Below, in pieces: positions 43,520 through 52,402 of a stretch of 64,000 nucleotides of DNA. Under the pieces are notes generated by a model. The model worked only from the letters and a program-made list of their open reading frames with translations. It ran no database searches and was not told the DNA's origin. The stretch's first letter is position 1, and each line of letters begins with the position of its first letter. A program made the translations under genes and the position numbers. The stretch covers positions 69,142-133,141 of the forward strand of contig JAZQFH010000038.1 of NCBI GenBank assembly GCA_045539425.1. The letters are read 5' to 3'. This stretch comes from RUG14871 sp045539425 (GTDB lineage Bacteria; Bacillota_I; Bacilli_A; Erysipelotrichales; Erysipelotrichaceae).

Positions 43520-44851
43520 TTAATGCAACTCAGGCCAGTAGCCCTTGTTCGCTTCCATATAGTCGTCTAAGAGTTCCTTCGCCTTCTCCGTATCATTGAC
43601 ACAGCGGTTCAGAACCAGTGCCATCAAAGCTTTCTGATAGCTTCCTTCCAAACAGGCATCCACTGCCAGCTTTTCATAGGCAAACTGGTTTTCCAGGATT
43701 CCCTTATAGAACGTTGGAATTTCTCCGTAGTTGAATGGCTCTATGCCGCTGCTTCCCACCCGGCTTAAGACTTCCACCATCATTCCTTCCGTAAGGTTCG
43801 GAATGATACCGTGGTTTTCCGTCATAAAGATGAAGGTCTCATGGGTGTTATAGGCAATGGCTTTTGCCAGATCCGTAATGTAGCTGCCATGGACATCCAG
43901 AAGATCCTGTGATCCGTCGAAGTCCAGCTTTCCCGTCTTTTTCACTTCTTCCAGCATCGCAAAGACTTCTTTCTCGTTTCCGTCCATGACCTCATTGGCT
44001 CTGGTATAATCCGGATTCATTCCCTTGACGATACGGTTCGGATAGAGATAGTACTGAAGATACGTATTCGGCAGATATTCATCATAGTCCCGGACAATGT
44101 TGCTCATAAAGATCAGATCATTCATATGGGACTGGTCTAAACCGATACTCTTTGGATCAAAGTCAATCCCCTTCTTTAAGATCTCCCGTACTTCCGGCAG
44201 ATAGTCTTTTCCGGTCTTTTTATCATACAGGTGCGTGAACCATCCGAAATGATTCAGACCGAAATAGGTAGCTTCAATACTGCCGGCAGGAAGTCCTAAC
44301 AGAATCTCATAGAACATCACCTGACCGATCGGCTGATCGCAGATATTAATGATCCTAAAGTCTCCCGGAAAGACCCGCTTGGTTGCTTCGGCAACGATGG
44401 CTGCCGGGTTGGAATAGTTGAGCACCCAGGCTTCCCTGGAATACTTCCGGATATCCTTAATGATATCGCAGACCGCCGGGATACTTCTTAGTCCGTAGGC
44501 AAAGCCGCCCGGTCCGCAGGTTTCCTGCCCGATGCAGCCGTGCTTTAGGGCAATCTTTTCATCCTTTTCCCGCATCTTTAAGCCACCCGCACGGATCTGC
44601 ATAAAGGCGAAGTCAATGTCTTTGAATGCTTCTTCCGGAGAGAGGGTATACAGGAATTCACATTCCGGATAGAACTGCTCAAATAACAGTTTTCCGTATT
44701 CCCCTACCTTGGCCTGGCGCTCTTCATCATTATCGTAAAGCGATACCCGGTATAAAGGAAATTCCTTCTTTACCGCCACCAGTTCCTTTAAGAGGTCCGG
44801 GGTATAACGGGATCCGCCGCCGACAATACATACACTGAATTTATCTTTCAT
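43520..44851 (-). CDS. GH4 6-phospho-alpha-glucosidase
   Basis: 443 residues. N-terminal NAD-binding GGGSRYTPDLLKEL, the GH4 motif GQETCGPGGFAYGLR with the metal-binding cysteine, the SNPAAIVAEATKR motif, and GLNHFGWFT. The enzyme needs NAD and a divalent metal and cleaves phosphorylated maltose-type or other alpha-glucosides. It follows the alpha-glucoside PTS permease by two bases. Very like MalH/GlvA. Confidence 0.92.
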   Translation of the reverse strand: MKDKFSVCIVGGGSRYTPDLLKELVAVKKEFPLYRVSLYDNDEERQAKVGEYGKLLFEQFYPECEFLYTLSPEEAFKDIDFAFMQIRAGGLKMREKDEKIALKHGCIGQETCGPGGFAYGLRSIPAVCDIIKDIRKYSREAWVLNYSNPAAIVAEATKRVFPGDFRIINICDQPIGQVMFYEILLGLPAGSIEATYFGLNHFGWFTHLYDKKTGKDYLPEVREILKKGIDFDPKSIGLDQSHMNDLIFMSNIVRDYDEYLPNTYLQYYLYPNRIVKGMNPDYTRANEVMDGNEKEVFAMLEEVKKTGKLDFDGSQDLLDVHGSYITDLAKAIAYNTHETFIFMTENHGIIPNLTEGMMVEVLSRVGSSGIEPFNYGEIPTFYKGILENQFAYEKLAVDACLEGSYQKALMALVLNRCVNDTEKAKELLDDYMEANKGYWPELH

Positions 44852-44853
44852 AA

Positions 44854-46413
44854 CTAATCAATTCCCAAAGCCCTGGAGACTTTGTCCTTTACGTCGTTTA
44901 CCGTCAGCCCGATAATGATCTGAACGTTGTTGCCGTTCTTTACAATACCGGAGTTGATGAACTTATTGATCTTGGCATCGTCAACCTTGCTGACATCCTT
45001 GACGTCTACTCTTAATCTTGTCAGGCAGTTTGTCACAAAGTCGATATTCTCTTTTCCGCCTAAGCCTTCAATAATGTCATTGACGTCACCGAGATTACCG
45101 TCTTCCACGTTCTTATTGCGTTCGGCAACCTTCTTGAGGTCTTCCTGGGTATAGTCTTCTTCGACTTCTCTGCCCGGTGTGGCCAGGTTGAACTTCTTAA
45201 TGATAAAGACACCGATGAAGTACCATAGTGGAATCACGATTGCGGCAGCAATGATCGCAATGAACCACTTCGTGGCCGAAGCCGGTAAAGCAATCGCATC
45301 GATAACGGCATCAATAATGCTTCCCGTAAAGGCTAATCTGCATCCGAGGACATACAGCAGTAACTGCGAGAAGGCATCCACTAAGGAGTGGACAAACCAG
45401 AGAATCGGTGAGACGAAGGCAAACTGGAATTCAAACGGTTCCGTAATGCCTGCCAGCATGACAACGGAGATCGCCGGAATCAAACGGTCCTTGACCTCTG
45501 TCTTCTTTTCCGGACGTGCCGTCTTAATCATGGCTAAAGACATGGCGATACAGCCGCACATCTGGGCAAAGCCGCACGTCAGCCAGCGCATGGATGGGTC
45601 AATGGTTGTTACTTCATTCGCTAAGGCAAGCTCTGTCATCCAGATCGGAAGAGCACCGCTAACGGCCTGTCCGCCTAAAGTAGCGGTGCCGCCTAATGGC
45701 GTAATGTAGAACGGAATAATCACAAACATATGCAGTCCCAGCGGCAGTAAGAAGCGCTGCAGGAAGTTGTAGATAAAGACGCCGAATAAGCCTGTGGAGC
45801 TGATCAGGTTGCTTAATGACATAATGAAGTTGCTGATCGGCGGCCAGATATAACATAAGGCAATGGCATAGACAATGGTGATTAAGGAGTTCACAAGTAA
45901 GGCAAACCGTACGCCGCCGTAGTAGCTGAAGGCGCCTTTGAACTTCGTGTCTTTAAACCGGTTAATGCACCAGGCACATATGATACCTAATAAGATACCG
46001 GATAAAACACCTGTATCAACGACCTGGACCCCGATGACCGTGGTCTGGCCGGTACCGATAAAGCCGAAGTCCGGATCCGGTACTGCCAGCATGCCCTGGC
46101 TTTCCAGCCAGCCGTTATTGGCAAATAAGAAGATCAGAAACTGTGTCAGGGCAATAATGGCTGCTTCCCCCTTCTGTGCTTTGGCCAAAGAAGTTGTAAT
46201 ACCGACACAGAATAAGATCGGCAGTGAATAGATAATGGCATTCAGCAAAAGATTCGACATGAATGCGCCGAAGTTCCGGATGACTTCCGGCAGGAAATCA
46301 AGCTGTAAGAATACGCTTAAGGCAATCAGTAAACCGCCAATCGCAAGTACCATGACAGGCTGTAGTAACGAAACCGCAAACTTTTTCATGGCAGAACCAA
46401 ACTTTTCCTTCAT
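44854..46413 (-). CDS. PTS alpha-glucoside-type IIBC permease
   Basis: 519 residues. IIC part with about ten helices (residues 10-425), including GITEPFEFQFAFV, then a linker and a IIB domain with the phosphorylated Cys463 in NCLTRLRVD. It imports and phosphorylates an alpha-glucoside such as maltose or trehalose, supplied by the IIA protein of the same operon. Confidence 0.93.
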   Translation of the reverse strand: MKEKFGSAMKKFAVSLLQPVMVLAIGGLLIALSVFLQLDFLPEVIRNFGAFMSNLLLNAIIYSLPILFCVGITTSLAKAQKGEAAIIALTQFLIFLFANNGWLESQGMLAVPDPDFGFIGTGQTTVIGVQVVDTGVLSGILLGIICAWCINRFKDTKFKGAFSYYGGVRFALLVNSLITIVYAIALCYIWPPISNFIMSLSNLISSTGLFGVFIYNFLQRFLLPLGLHMFVIIPFYITPLGGTATLGGQAVSGALPIWMTELALANEVTTIDPSMRWLTCGFAQMCGCIAMSLAMIKTARPEKKTEVKDRLIPAISVVMLAGITEPFEFQFAFVSPILWFVHSLVDAFSQLLLYVLGCRLAFTGSIIDAVIDAIALPASATKWFIAIIAAAIVIPLWYFIGVFIIKKFNLATPGREVEEDYTQEDLKKVAERNKNVEDGNLGDVNDIIEGLGGKENIDFVTNCLTRLRVDVKDVSKVDDAKINKFINSGIVKNGNNVQIIIGLTVNDVKDKVSRALGID

Positions 46414-46416
46414 GAT

Positions 46417-47259
46417 TTAATCCCTCTTTTCCTTTTTTTGGTTGATTACTCTGCTCAGATGTACCAGCAGGTACACCCTCTCCTGTTCACTTATCTGATA
46501 GTTATATTTGTCTTTCAAAAATTCAGAGACCCTGTTAATGACTTTCCGGTTTTCCGGATGCAGCCGATAGAGATATTTCTTTAGACCGGTGATGTCATCG
46601 TCATGCCACTCATACCCTTCAAAGATTCTCTGAGCCAGAAACTTCAAATGTGTAATCAGGCGCACCGTGCTGAGATCTTCTTCGGAGAAGGTAATGTTGT
46701 GTTCCTCCTCAATGATATGCATGATTCCCGTAACGCACTGCATGATAGAACCCGCCTGCTTCTGCGAGCTCAGGGCACTGACGATCTGCATGGTGATGTA
46801 GCCGATCTCAAGCTCCGGTAATTCCACCTTACAGAGCTCATTGATTCTTCCCAAACCCCATTTGGCAACTTCATACTCTTTCGGATAGAGAAGACGGATC
46901 TCGGAAAGCATCAGAAACGGAAGAGTGATATTCTTTTCTAAACGTTCCAGGGAGAAGTTAATGTGGTCGCTTAACGTGATCAGTAACTGATCGTTAATGG
47001 CCAGCCCTTCCGCTTTCGCTCTTGCACAGATCTCTTCCGATGCCTGGATCGCTTCGGGTTTGGTGCCCTTTAAAAGATCCAGGAAGCGGGTCTGCAGTTC
47101 ATCCTGAACGTAGTAGATCTTTTCAATCCGGCTCTCATCTATGATGTCATTCGGACGCTTATGAAAACCGATGCCGGAGCCGACAACGATTGCGTCCTTT
47201 GTGCCGTCAATGAGTGTGGAGACGGAATTATTGCTGAATACCTTAATGATTTTTAACAT
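46417..47259 (-). CDS. LicT/BglG-type transcription antiterminator
   Basis: 280 residues. Starts MLKIIKVFSNN, the CAT RNA-binding domain (1-58), followed by PRD1 and PRD2 with conserved histidines (for example DHINFSLER). When phosphorylated correctly by the PTS it binds an RNA element and prevents termination. ATG at 47259 is used; it lies 17 bases inside the end of the IIA gene. Target: the leader at 47.8 kb. Confidence 0.92.
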   Translation of the reverse strand: MLKIIKVFSNNSVSTLIDGTKDAIVVGSGIGFHKRPNDIIDESRIEKIYYVQDELQTRFLDLLKGTKPEAIQASEEICARAKAEGLAINDQLLITLSDHINFSLERLEKNITLPFLMLSEIRLLYPKEYEVAKWGLGRINELCKVELPELEIGYITMQIVSALSSQKQAGSIMQCVTGIMHIIEEEHNITFSEEDLSTVRLITHLKFLAQRIFEGYEWHDDDITGLKKYLYRLHPENRKVINRVSEFLKDKYNYQISEQERVYLLVHLSRVINQKKEKRD

Positions 47260-47731
47260 ACCTGTACCGGATGATCTCTTCCTCTGCCTGAACACTTTGG
47301 TTCATCTTTTTTGCGATACGGGTGATCTTGTAGGTTCCGTTTAATAACAGAACCATCACCGACATATCATAAGTCCCCTCTTTCAATAGTGCTTCATCAA
47401 AGGAGATGATCTTCTGCCCTTTTCTGACTCTGTCATTTGCCTTGGCAAAAGCTTCAAATCCCTTTCCATTCAGCATGACCGTATCGATACCGATGTGAAC
47501 CAGGATCTCCTGTCCGTTGTCACATTTCATACCGAAGGCATGTTTAGATTCCGGAAGCACTTGAATGATGCCGTCGCACGGGGCCCGTACCACCGTTTCA
47601 CTCGGACGTATGGCAAACCCGTCTCCCAGCATCTTTTTGGAGAACATTTCGTCTTTGACTTCCTCTAACGGGTACAGAACTCCTTCCGTAACGGCATACA
47701 GACGGCAGTCCGACCCGAATAAACCGAACAC
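47243..47731 (-). CDS. PTS glucose-family IIA protein
   Basis: 162 residues. His79 in VHIGIDTV is the phosphorylated residue and His64 (ESKHAFG) its partner. It passes phosphate to the IIBC permease of the operon and perhaps to the beta-glucoside permease. First gene of the operon; GGGAGGAG just before ATG at 47731. Confidence 0.93.
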   Translation of the reverse strand: MFGLFGSDCRLYAVTEGVLYPLEEVKDEMFSKKMLGDGFAIRPSETVVRAPCDGIIQVLPESKHAFGMKCDNGQEILVHIGIDTVMLNGKGFEAFAKANDRVRKGQKIISFDEALLKEGTYDMSVMVLLLNGTYKITRIAKKMNQSVQAEEEIIRYRYVKNH

Positions 47732-47785
47732 TGCTTTCTCCTCCCTTCCGGCCTTTTTTCAATGTAAAAAATGATGAAGAAAATG

Positions 47786-47890
47786 AAAAAAGGCACAAAT
47801 GAAACTATCAGTAAGTTTTACTCATGCCTAATTGAATAGTAACACGTTTATATCTACTTTTATTGTAACGCGAGAGGGAGGGGTTTGCAA
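47786..47890 (-). promoter_or_regulatory. Promoter, RAT-like antiterminator and leader terminator
   Basis: On the minus strand: TTGCAA (47885-47890), 17 bases, TACAAT (47862-47867). The leader then carries a RAT-like element (47815-47845) with TGTTACTATTC, AGGCATGAG and TAAAAC, as bound by LicT/GlcT-type proteins. It overlaps the left side of a terminator: AGGCA (47825-47829) pairs with TGCCT (47791-47795), then six T bases. LicT of this operon is the likely partner. Confidence 0.7.
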
Positions 47891-47935
47891 CCGATAGAAT
47901 GGAATGCATTGATCCGTAAAGTTCCCTCTTATCAT

Positions 47936-49294
47936 TTAGATTAGTGCTGTTTCTTTGCTTTCAGTAAAAATATAATGAGTCTTATTAAATTCATCTATTG
48001 AGGCGAACATATTGTCCATTTCACTGTATATCTGTTCATTATAGTATTGAGTAGCAAGTTCCGGCTTATCAATGATTGCCCATTTTAATTGTTTAAATGA
48101 ATTGATGGCAAAAGCAATAAACTCCAGGTAGTTAATGGCCTGCAATTTATCGGATTCATCAGCAAAGTAAATCTTTCCCGCGTTTGCAGCTGTAGCAATG
48201 GAATGCGATATAAACAGAATCGTGCCTAATTTTGGATTCTTTTCCCTGTCTGTGGAGATTGCTATGGCGTCTTTTATATCAACGCCTTCTTTCATTCTTT
48301 TTATGGAATAAAGCATTCTTGTTAACACTTCTATTATAAGAACAGGTATCGATAAAGAACATGCGTGAATGAAATCATACCCCTGATAATACATGTTTCT
48401 AATGATTTCAGATAACGTCTTATCATCATAAATCGGTCCTGTCTGAATCAGATTCAGCAATCCCATAAGCGGTGCCGGCAAACCCATTTCCGTATTTACG
48501 TCGGACAATAAATGAATGAATTCTTTGTAAATTGCTTTAAAAAAATTACCCTCTTTTCTGTCAGCGTAATTCTCTAATATCTGGGTCACAAAAGCACCGT
48601 TTTTATCGATTGTTGTCATTGAGCCGTGCATAATATCATAAACGCCTACCACAAAACCGATAAGTGGATCATGCCCCAATTCATATATTCTATGATAATA
48701 ACTGGATAATCCTTCCACATATTCATTGGTATTTCGGTTATCCTGAGCATCAAACGGAACCTTTGAGGCAGGATTTGTTTCAAGAATACTGATCTTCTCC
48801 TCTGGAATCCATTTATCAAACTTGTCTCGAATCCAATTCGACAGAGGCCCTGCTTCTGTTCCGGATTCCCCCGGTTTTGGAATACCAACCAGTAAAATAT
48901 CAGTAACTGCAGACAAAAAACCAGCGGAAAAAGCAATCATATAATCATACTTATCCAGCTTATATATCTGTTTAAAATCATGATTAATTGCTTTTACGGC
49001 TTCACGGTTTATTGCCAACTCAGATTCAGAAAACAGATCCTCTATTTTATTCTGATCACCAACTGTTTTTCTTGCTTCTAAAACCAACGTGTCCCAATCA
49101 ACCGTGCTCAATTCTTTTTTGTTCGTGGTTAGTGATGTACGTTCTGGTAATTCATATCCCAGTGATTGCAGTAAGGCCTCACTCTCAGAAATGGCTTTAT
49201 CGAGAGAAGCAGTCTCAATCTTTTGAATATTATTTAACTCTTTATTCTGATATGCCAATACATCATTTAATTCCTGTGAAGTTTTCTTGTCCAT
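47936..49294 (-). CDS. Unrecognised protein of an AT-rich island, partner of the next gene
   Basis: 452 residues. The first 90 residues look helical and partly coiled. Two hydrophobic stretches (AFSAGFLSAVTDILLVGI near 105 and LSIPVLIIEVLTRMLYSI near 325) may enter the membrane. Between them HDPLIGFVVGVYDIMHGSMTTIDKNG is the most distinctive motif. No catalytic site is seen. ATG at 49294 has GGGATAG before it and follows the upstream gene by 16 bases, so the two form an operon. AT-richer than the flanking metabolic genes. Function unknown. Confidence 0.72.
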   Translation of the reverse strand: MDKKTSQELNDVLAYQNKELNNIQKIETASLDKAISESEALLQSLGYELPERTSLTTNKKELSTVDWDTLVLEARKTVGDQNKIEDLFSESELAINREAVKAINHDFKQIYKLDKYDYMIAFSAGFLSAVTDILLVGIPKPGESGTEAGPLSNWIRDKFDKWIPEEKISILETNPASKVPFDAQDNRNTNEYVEGLSSYYHRIYELGHDPLIGFVVGVYDIMHGSMTTIDKNGAFVTQILENYADRKEGNFFKAIYKEFIHLLSDVNTEMGLPAPLMGLLNLIQTGPIYDDKTLSEIIRNMYYQGYDFIHACSLSIPVLIIEVLTRMLYSIKRMKEGVDIKDAIAISTDREKNPKLGTILFISHSIATAANAGKIYFADESDKLQAINYLEFIAFAINSFKQLKWAIIDKPELATQYYNEQIYSEMDNMFASIDEFNKTHYIFTESKETALI

Positions 49295-49310
49295 ATCTAT
49301 CCCAAAAAAT

Positions 49311-50153
49311 CTACGCTTTCTCACAAAGATCAATATCATGTTTCAGGTCCTCAACTGCCTTTGTTAACAGGATGTTCAGACTCTGCAAATAATCAATTCT
49401 CTCTCGTGAAGCATCGTTTTCGCGCTGCAGTTCTTCAATAATAGCCTGGTGTTTCACCAATGCTTCTTTGTATAGCCGGATTCTTTCCTGATTTACCTGC
49501 TTATTCTTTAAGTAGGCAGCCAAGCCTACACCGCCACCAGCTAAAGCAGCTACAGGTAAGGCCAACACAAATACTCCGGCAACAGAAGCAGATACTACCC
49601 CTCCAAGCACTGTAGATACAGCACCTCCGGCAGTTGCCAATCCTGACATAATACCCGCCGCAGATAAGCCTACTGTTCCTAATCCATACAAAGCAACAAA
49701 GGAACCTACGCCACCTATTCCTGCGCCAAGCGCACCAAACAGCACCTCTGATAAAGGAGACTCTGTTATTGTTCTTGTTTTATCATTAACTGCAATAGCT
49801 GATTCATTTATAATATTGACAACCTGCTGTAATGAATCGACAGAATTAAATACCAGTTTATCTTCTTGATCTTTTTTCGGTTTACTTTGTTTCTTTTCTT
49901 TATACTTTTTCAGAAATTTTGATAACTCTTTTTCTTTCTTAAGACCATCCGTATCTTTTTCGGCAATCTCGATAATTGACGAATAATATGAAACATCCAG
50001 TCCTTTTTTTACACCGTCCTGAATAAGGTCTTCTTTTACAAAGCTTCCCATATTACTCGCAATTATGGCTTTAATTGCTTTTTCATAGATGGCTTCCGGA
50101 TCAACGTTCTTTTCAGTAGTCTGTAACCGATTCAGCAAATTTGTTTTTTTCAT
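49311..50153 (-). CDS. Glycine/alanine-rich membrane protein with coiled coil
   Basis: 280 residues. Residues 1-135 are charged and lysine-rich. Residues 137-215 are an almost uncharged, Gly/Ala-rich hydrophobic block with repeated small-residue spacing (GALGAGIGGVG, GLSAAGIMSG), which could fold into membrane hairpins or a pore. Residues 218-278 form a long coiled coil. This plan resembles pore-forming or membrane-docking effectors, but no known family is claimed. It lies first in a two-gene operon with its own promoter. Confidence 0.72.
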   Translation of the reverse strand: MKKTNLLNRLQTTEKNVDPEAIYEKAIKAIIASNMGSFVKEDLIQDGVKKGLDVSYYSSIIEIAEKDTDGLKKEKELSKFLKKYKEKKQSKPKKDQEDKLVFNSVDSLQQVVNIINESAIAVNDKTRTITESPLSEVLFGALGAGIGGVGSFVALYGLGTVGLSAAGIMSGLATAGGAVSTVLGGVVSASVAGVFVLALPVAALAGGGVGLAAYLKNKQVNQERIRLYKEALVKHQAIIEELQRENDASRERIDYLQSLNILLTKAVEDLKHDIDLCEKA

Positions 50154-50207
50154 GTCTGCTACCCCTTCTTAATTATCAGCTATTCTCTCTACTTATAGTA
50201 TTAAATC

Positions 50208-50235
50208 ATTATAATCCTGAACGTATGCTAAACAA
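50208..50235 (-). promoter_or_regulatory. Promoter of the two-gene island operon
   Basis: Minus strand TTGTTT (50230-50235), 16 bases, TATAAT (50208-50213), about 55 bases before ATG at 50153. Confidence 0.5.
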
Positions 50236-50339
50236 ATTCGTAAAATCCTCATAGTAATGATTCATTCTCTTGCTCTTTTAATTATATAAATCTAGTTATA
50301 TATATTAATGATATATCATTTATTTTTTATAAAATGCAC

Positions 50340-50363
50340 AAAAAAGAGAACAAAACACGTTCT
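50340..50363 (-). terminator. Terminator after the DUF6994-like remnant
   Basis: Minus strand AGAAC, seven bases, GTTCT, then CTTTTTT (arms 50347-50351 and 50359-50363). The rest of 50154-50404 is AT-rich and non-coding. Confidence 0.7.
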
Positions 50364-50404
50364 ACATTTTACTCGCTTTTATTAGTATGATTTTCATTTC
50401 TATA

Positions 50405-50740
50405 TCACTTTTTGTATAAATAAATGAAATTACCTATTCTTTTATTTCTTTCTCCAACAAACACTAATTCCCTATTTATAAAATCTAAATATTCGTCAGG
50501 TGTTTCTGGAAAAATCTCCCCTCCGAATTCTTCAAACTTCTTAAAGAATTTTATGTCAGAGTAATCATCTGATACCAGATCCTGTAAAAAGAAGAAATCT
50601 ACATATCCTTTAAAATCAACAAACAAGTTAAAGAACCCTTTATCTTTTTCGATTACTTCCTGTAATGGACTTTCCAAATCTAGATAGTATCGACGTATAC
50701 ACTCTAGTGTTAAATCAAACCGATCACCAATGAATCTATT
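50405..50740 (-). pseudogene. 5'-truncated DUF6994-like gene
   Basis: The frame DRFDLTLECIRRYYL ... DFKGYVDFFFLQDLVSDDYSD ... FVGERNKRI matches the C-terminal half of DUF6994-family proteins as I recall them. The frame continues upstream to about 50740 with no suitable start (first internal Met at 50677), and the N-terminal half is missing. The left end coincides with the stop of the truncated phosphoesterase, so a deletion joined the two genes. Confidence 0.65.
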
Positions 50741-51986
50741 TGTTCCTCTGGATTGCTATCTGATTCTCATAATCGTAATACCAAAGATCATGATTTCCTA
50801 AAACAACAATGATGTCATTATAAACCCTATCCGTTAGTTTTCTAAAAAACAATTCGTTCAGTTCAAAAGATAACGAAATATCTCCCACGATTACTACTGG
50901 GTCATAACGGAACCAAATCGGACTATTTTCCATTGAACGAACTATTTCAGATATTTTCTTATCTAAATAATTGTTAACATCATAATCGTTCTTGCACTTT
51001 TTAGATATTTTATGATCTAGATGAAGATCAGAAATATAATAAATACAATAATCACTGTAATCAATTTCATTCGAAATAACAGGCAGCTGCTTTCTGTTTT
51101 TAACTAGTTCTACGCTTTTGCCATCAATAGAATCTATTAACTTTGTTTTTGAAACAAGCTGATTTTTCTTTTCGACTGGATTATCGAATAATGCATCTGT
51201 CAGATTATATTTTTCTAATTTTACTTTGCTGAAATCGTATCCTGTATAGATTCCCCCCGAAAGATCGTTTTTAAGATGTTTAGCAAATTCTTTGAAATTA
51301 AAGAATTCCTCTTCTTCTCCTTCTTTTACCAGTTTTCCATCATTATCAACATATCCGTATTTAATGAAGAATAACCCTGTCTCTATGTCATACCATTTTT
51401 GTATAATTATTCTCTCCACGGGAATAGACCCAGCCAGTCTAATTGCATCAGACTTCTTTACGTATGCACCTGTAAAATCAATATCTTTTATACCTGTTTT
51501 CGGTATTTTAATGTCATATAACCATTTTCCTTTTAAACTATCTCCATCTTTAAGTAACCAATCTTTGATAGACAGAAAGTAGTCCATATATGCAAACCCC
51601 TTCTTATAACCTCCATCATAAATGAAATGCCTACAAGCATATAAGCCACTATAGCTGTCAAAATAAATGTTATCCTCTACTATATGTAGGTTTTCTCCTC
51701 GATAAAATTTAGCTTGGTTTCTCTTCTTTGCAGAATAATACTTTTCTCCCTGCTCACCAAAAAAGTAATATAGCATTTGGCATTCTGCTGCGCCAAATAT
51801 TTCAGAAGGTAGTTTTTTTACCAGTTCCTCATCTTGACAGGAAAAGATGCAATAAAAAATATACGAATAATCTTTACTGTCATAGTTATTCCACAAGTAT
51901 TGTTTCACTTGCTTTTTTGTTTCAGCATTGCTTATATATCTAATAATATTAGCAATATCATTTTTCTCAATGATTCCATTATTCAT
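50736..51986 (-). CDS. Metallophosphoesterase, C-terminally truncated
   Basis: 416 residues from ATG 51986. The first 310 residues are not recognised (with YDGGYKKGFAYMDYFLS and two pentapeptide-like stretches such as DFTGAYVKKSDAIRLAG). From about 338 a calcineurin-like phosphoesterase begins: ISDLHLDH, VIVGDIS, and VLGNHDLW. The domain stops 15 residues after the GNHD motif, so the metal-binding histidines of its second half are missing. It is therefore probably inactive. The stop codon is created at the junction with the DUF6994-like remnant. A longer frame to 52082 relies on a TTG start and is not preferred. Confidence 0.65.
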   Translation of the reverse strand: MNNGIIEKNDIANIIRYISNAETKKQVKQYLWNNYDSKDYSYIFYCIFSCQDEELVKKLPSEIFGAAECQMLYYFFGEQGEKYYSAKKRNQAKFYRGENLHIVEDNIYFDSYSGLYACRHFIYDGGYKKGFAYMDYFLSIKDWLLKDGDSLKGKWLYDIKIPKTGIKDIDFTGAYVKKSDAIRLAGSIPVERIIIQKWYDIETGLFFIKYGYVDNDGKLVKEGEEEEFFNFKEFAKHLKNDLSGGIYTGYDFSKVKLEKYNLTDALFDNPVEKKNQLVSKTKLIDSIDGKSVELVKNRKQLPVISNEIDYSDYCIYYISDLHLDHKISKKCKNDYDVNNYLDKKISEIVRSMENSPIWFRYDPVVIVGDISLSFELNELFFRKLTDRVYNDIIVVLGNHDLWYYDYENQIAIQRNK

Positions 51987-51988
51987 CT

Positions 51989-52108
51989 TTATGACTCTTT
52001 CTCTATTTTCTCGAGAAGTTCCGCGTCCGAGTAACTCATTTGATCCGTAACATTCTCGACTACTGATTTCATTATTTGCCAAAAAGACATATTATCTTTA
52101 ACTGCCAT
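51989..52108 (-). CDS. Small 39-residue protein before the phosphoesterase
   Basis: ATG at 52108 is preceded by GAGAG and opens a 39-codon frame (starts MAVKDNMSFWQIMK, ends AELLEKIEKES). It ends two bases before the ATG of the phosphoesterase, which supports coupled translation. The sequence looks like a folded amphipathic helix pair. It may belong functionally with the damaged gene downstream. Function unknown. Confidence 0.55.
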   Translation of the reverse strand: MAVKDNMSFWQIMKSVVENVTDQMSYSDAELLEKIEKES

Positions 52109-52295
52109 GATAATCTCTCTACGCTTTCCATTCAGAATAACAAATCTGTTAACTGCGTTGTAATACTTAATACAATTTTATCAAATAAAAGAAGATTAAA
52201 GAGCGCTCTACTGCAAATCAGCAGGTTCCTGGTAATAAAAATGCACAGTCTACACACATACAACAAAGGGAATCGCTCTTCTCTGTAAAACATAC

Positions 52296-52320
52296 AAAAA
52301 GGAAGACTCAATATCTTCCT
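52296..52320 (-). terminator. Terminator of the mannose-family PTS operon
   Basis: AGGAAGA (52300-52306) pairs with TCTTCCT (52314-52320), with TTTTTG on the minus strand. Confidence 0.75.
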
Positions 52321-52351
52321 CTTTTACGTTATTTTGTGATTAATTCTGTTT

Positions 52352-52371
52352 GTTAACATGGACATGTTAAC
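52352..52371. repeat. Perfect 9-bp inverted repeat
   Basis: GTTAACATG (52352-52360), two bases, CATGTTAAC (52363-52371), 30 bases after the IIA stop codon. No T tail follows. It may be an mRNA end-protecting hairpin or a protein site. The rest of 52109-52295 shows no gene. Confidence 0.6.
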
Positions 52372-52402
52372 TTTTACTGCATCTGTAAATAAGTACTCGA
52401 TT

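Noticed and set aside
50154..50404. RNA gene in the AT-rich gap
   Set aside because: Apart from a promoter on one side and a terminator on the other, no conserved RNA pattern was seen.
52006..52082. N-terminal extension of the phosphoesterase to 52082
   Set aside because: It needs a TTG start, has no ribosome binding site, and overlaps the 39-codon gene in another frame that has better signals.
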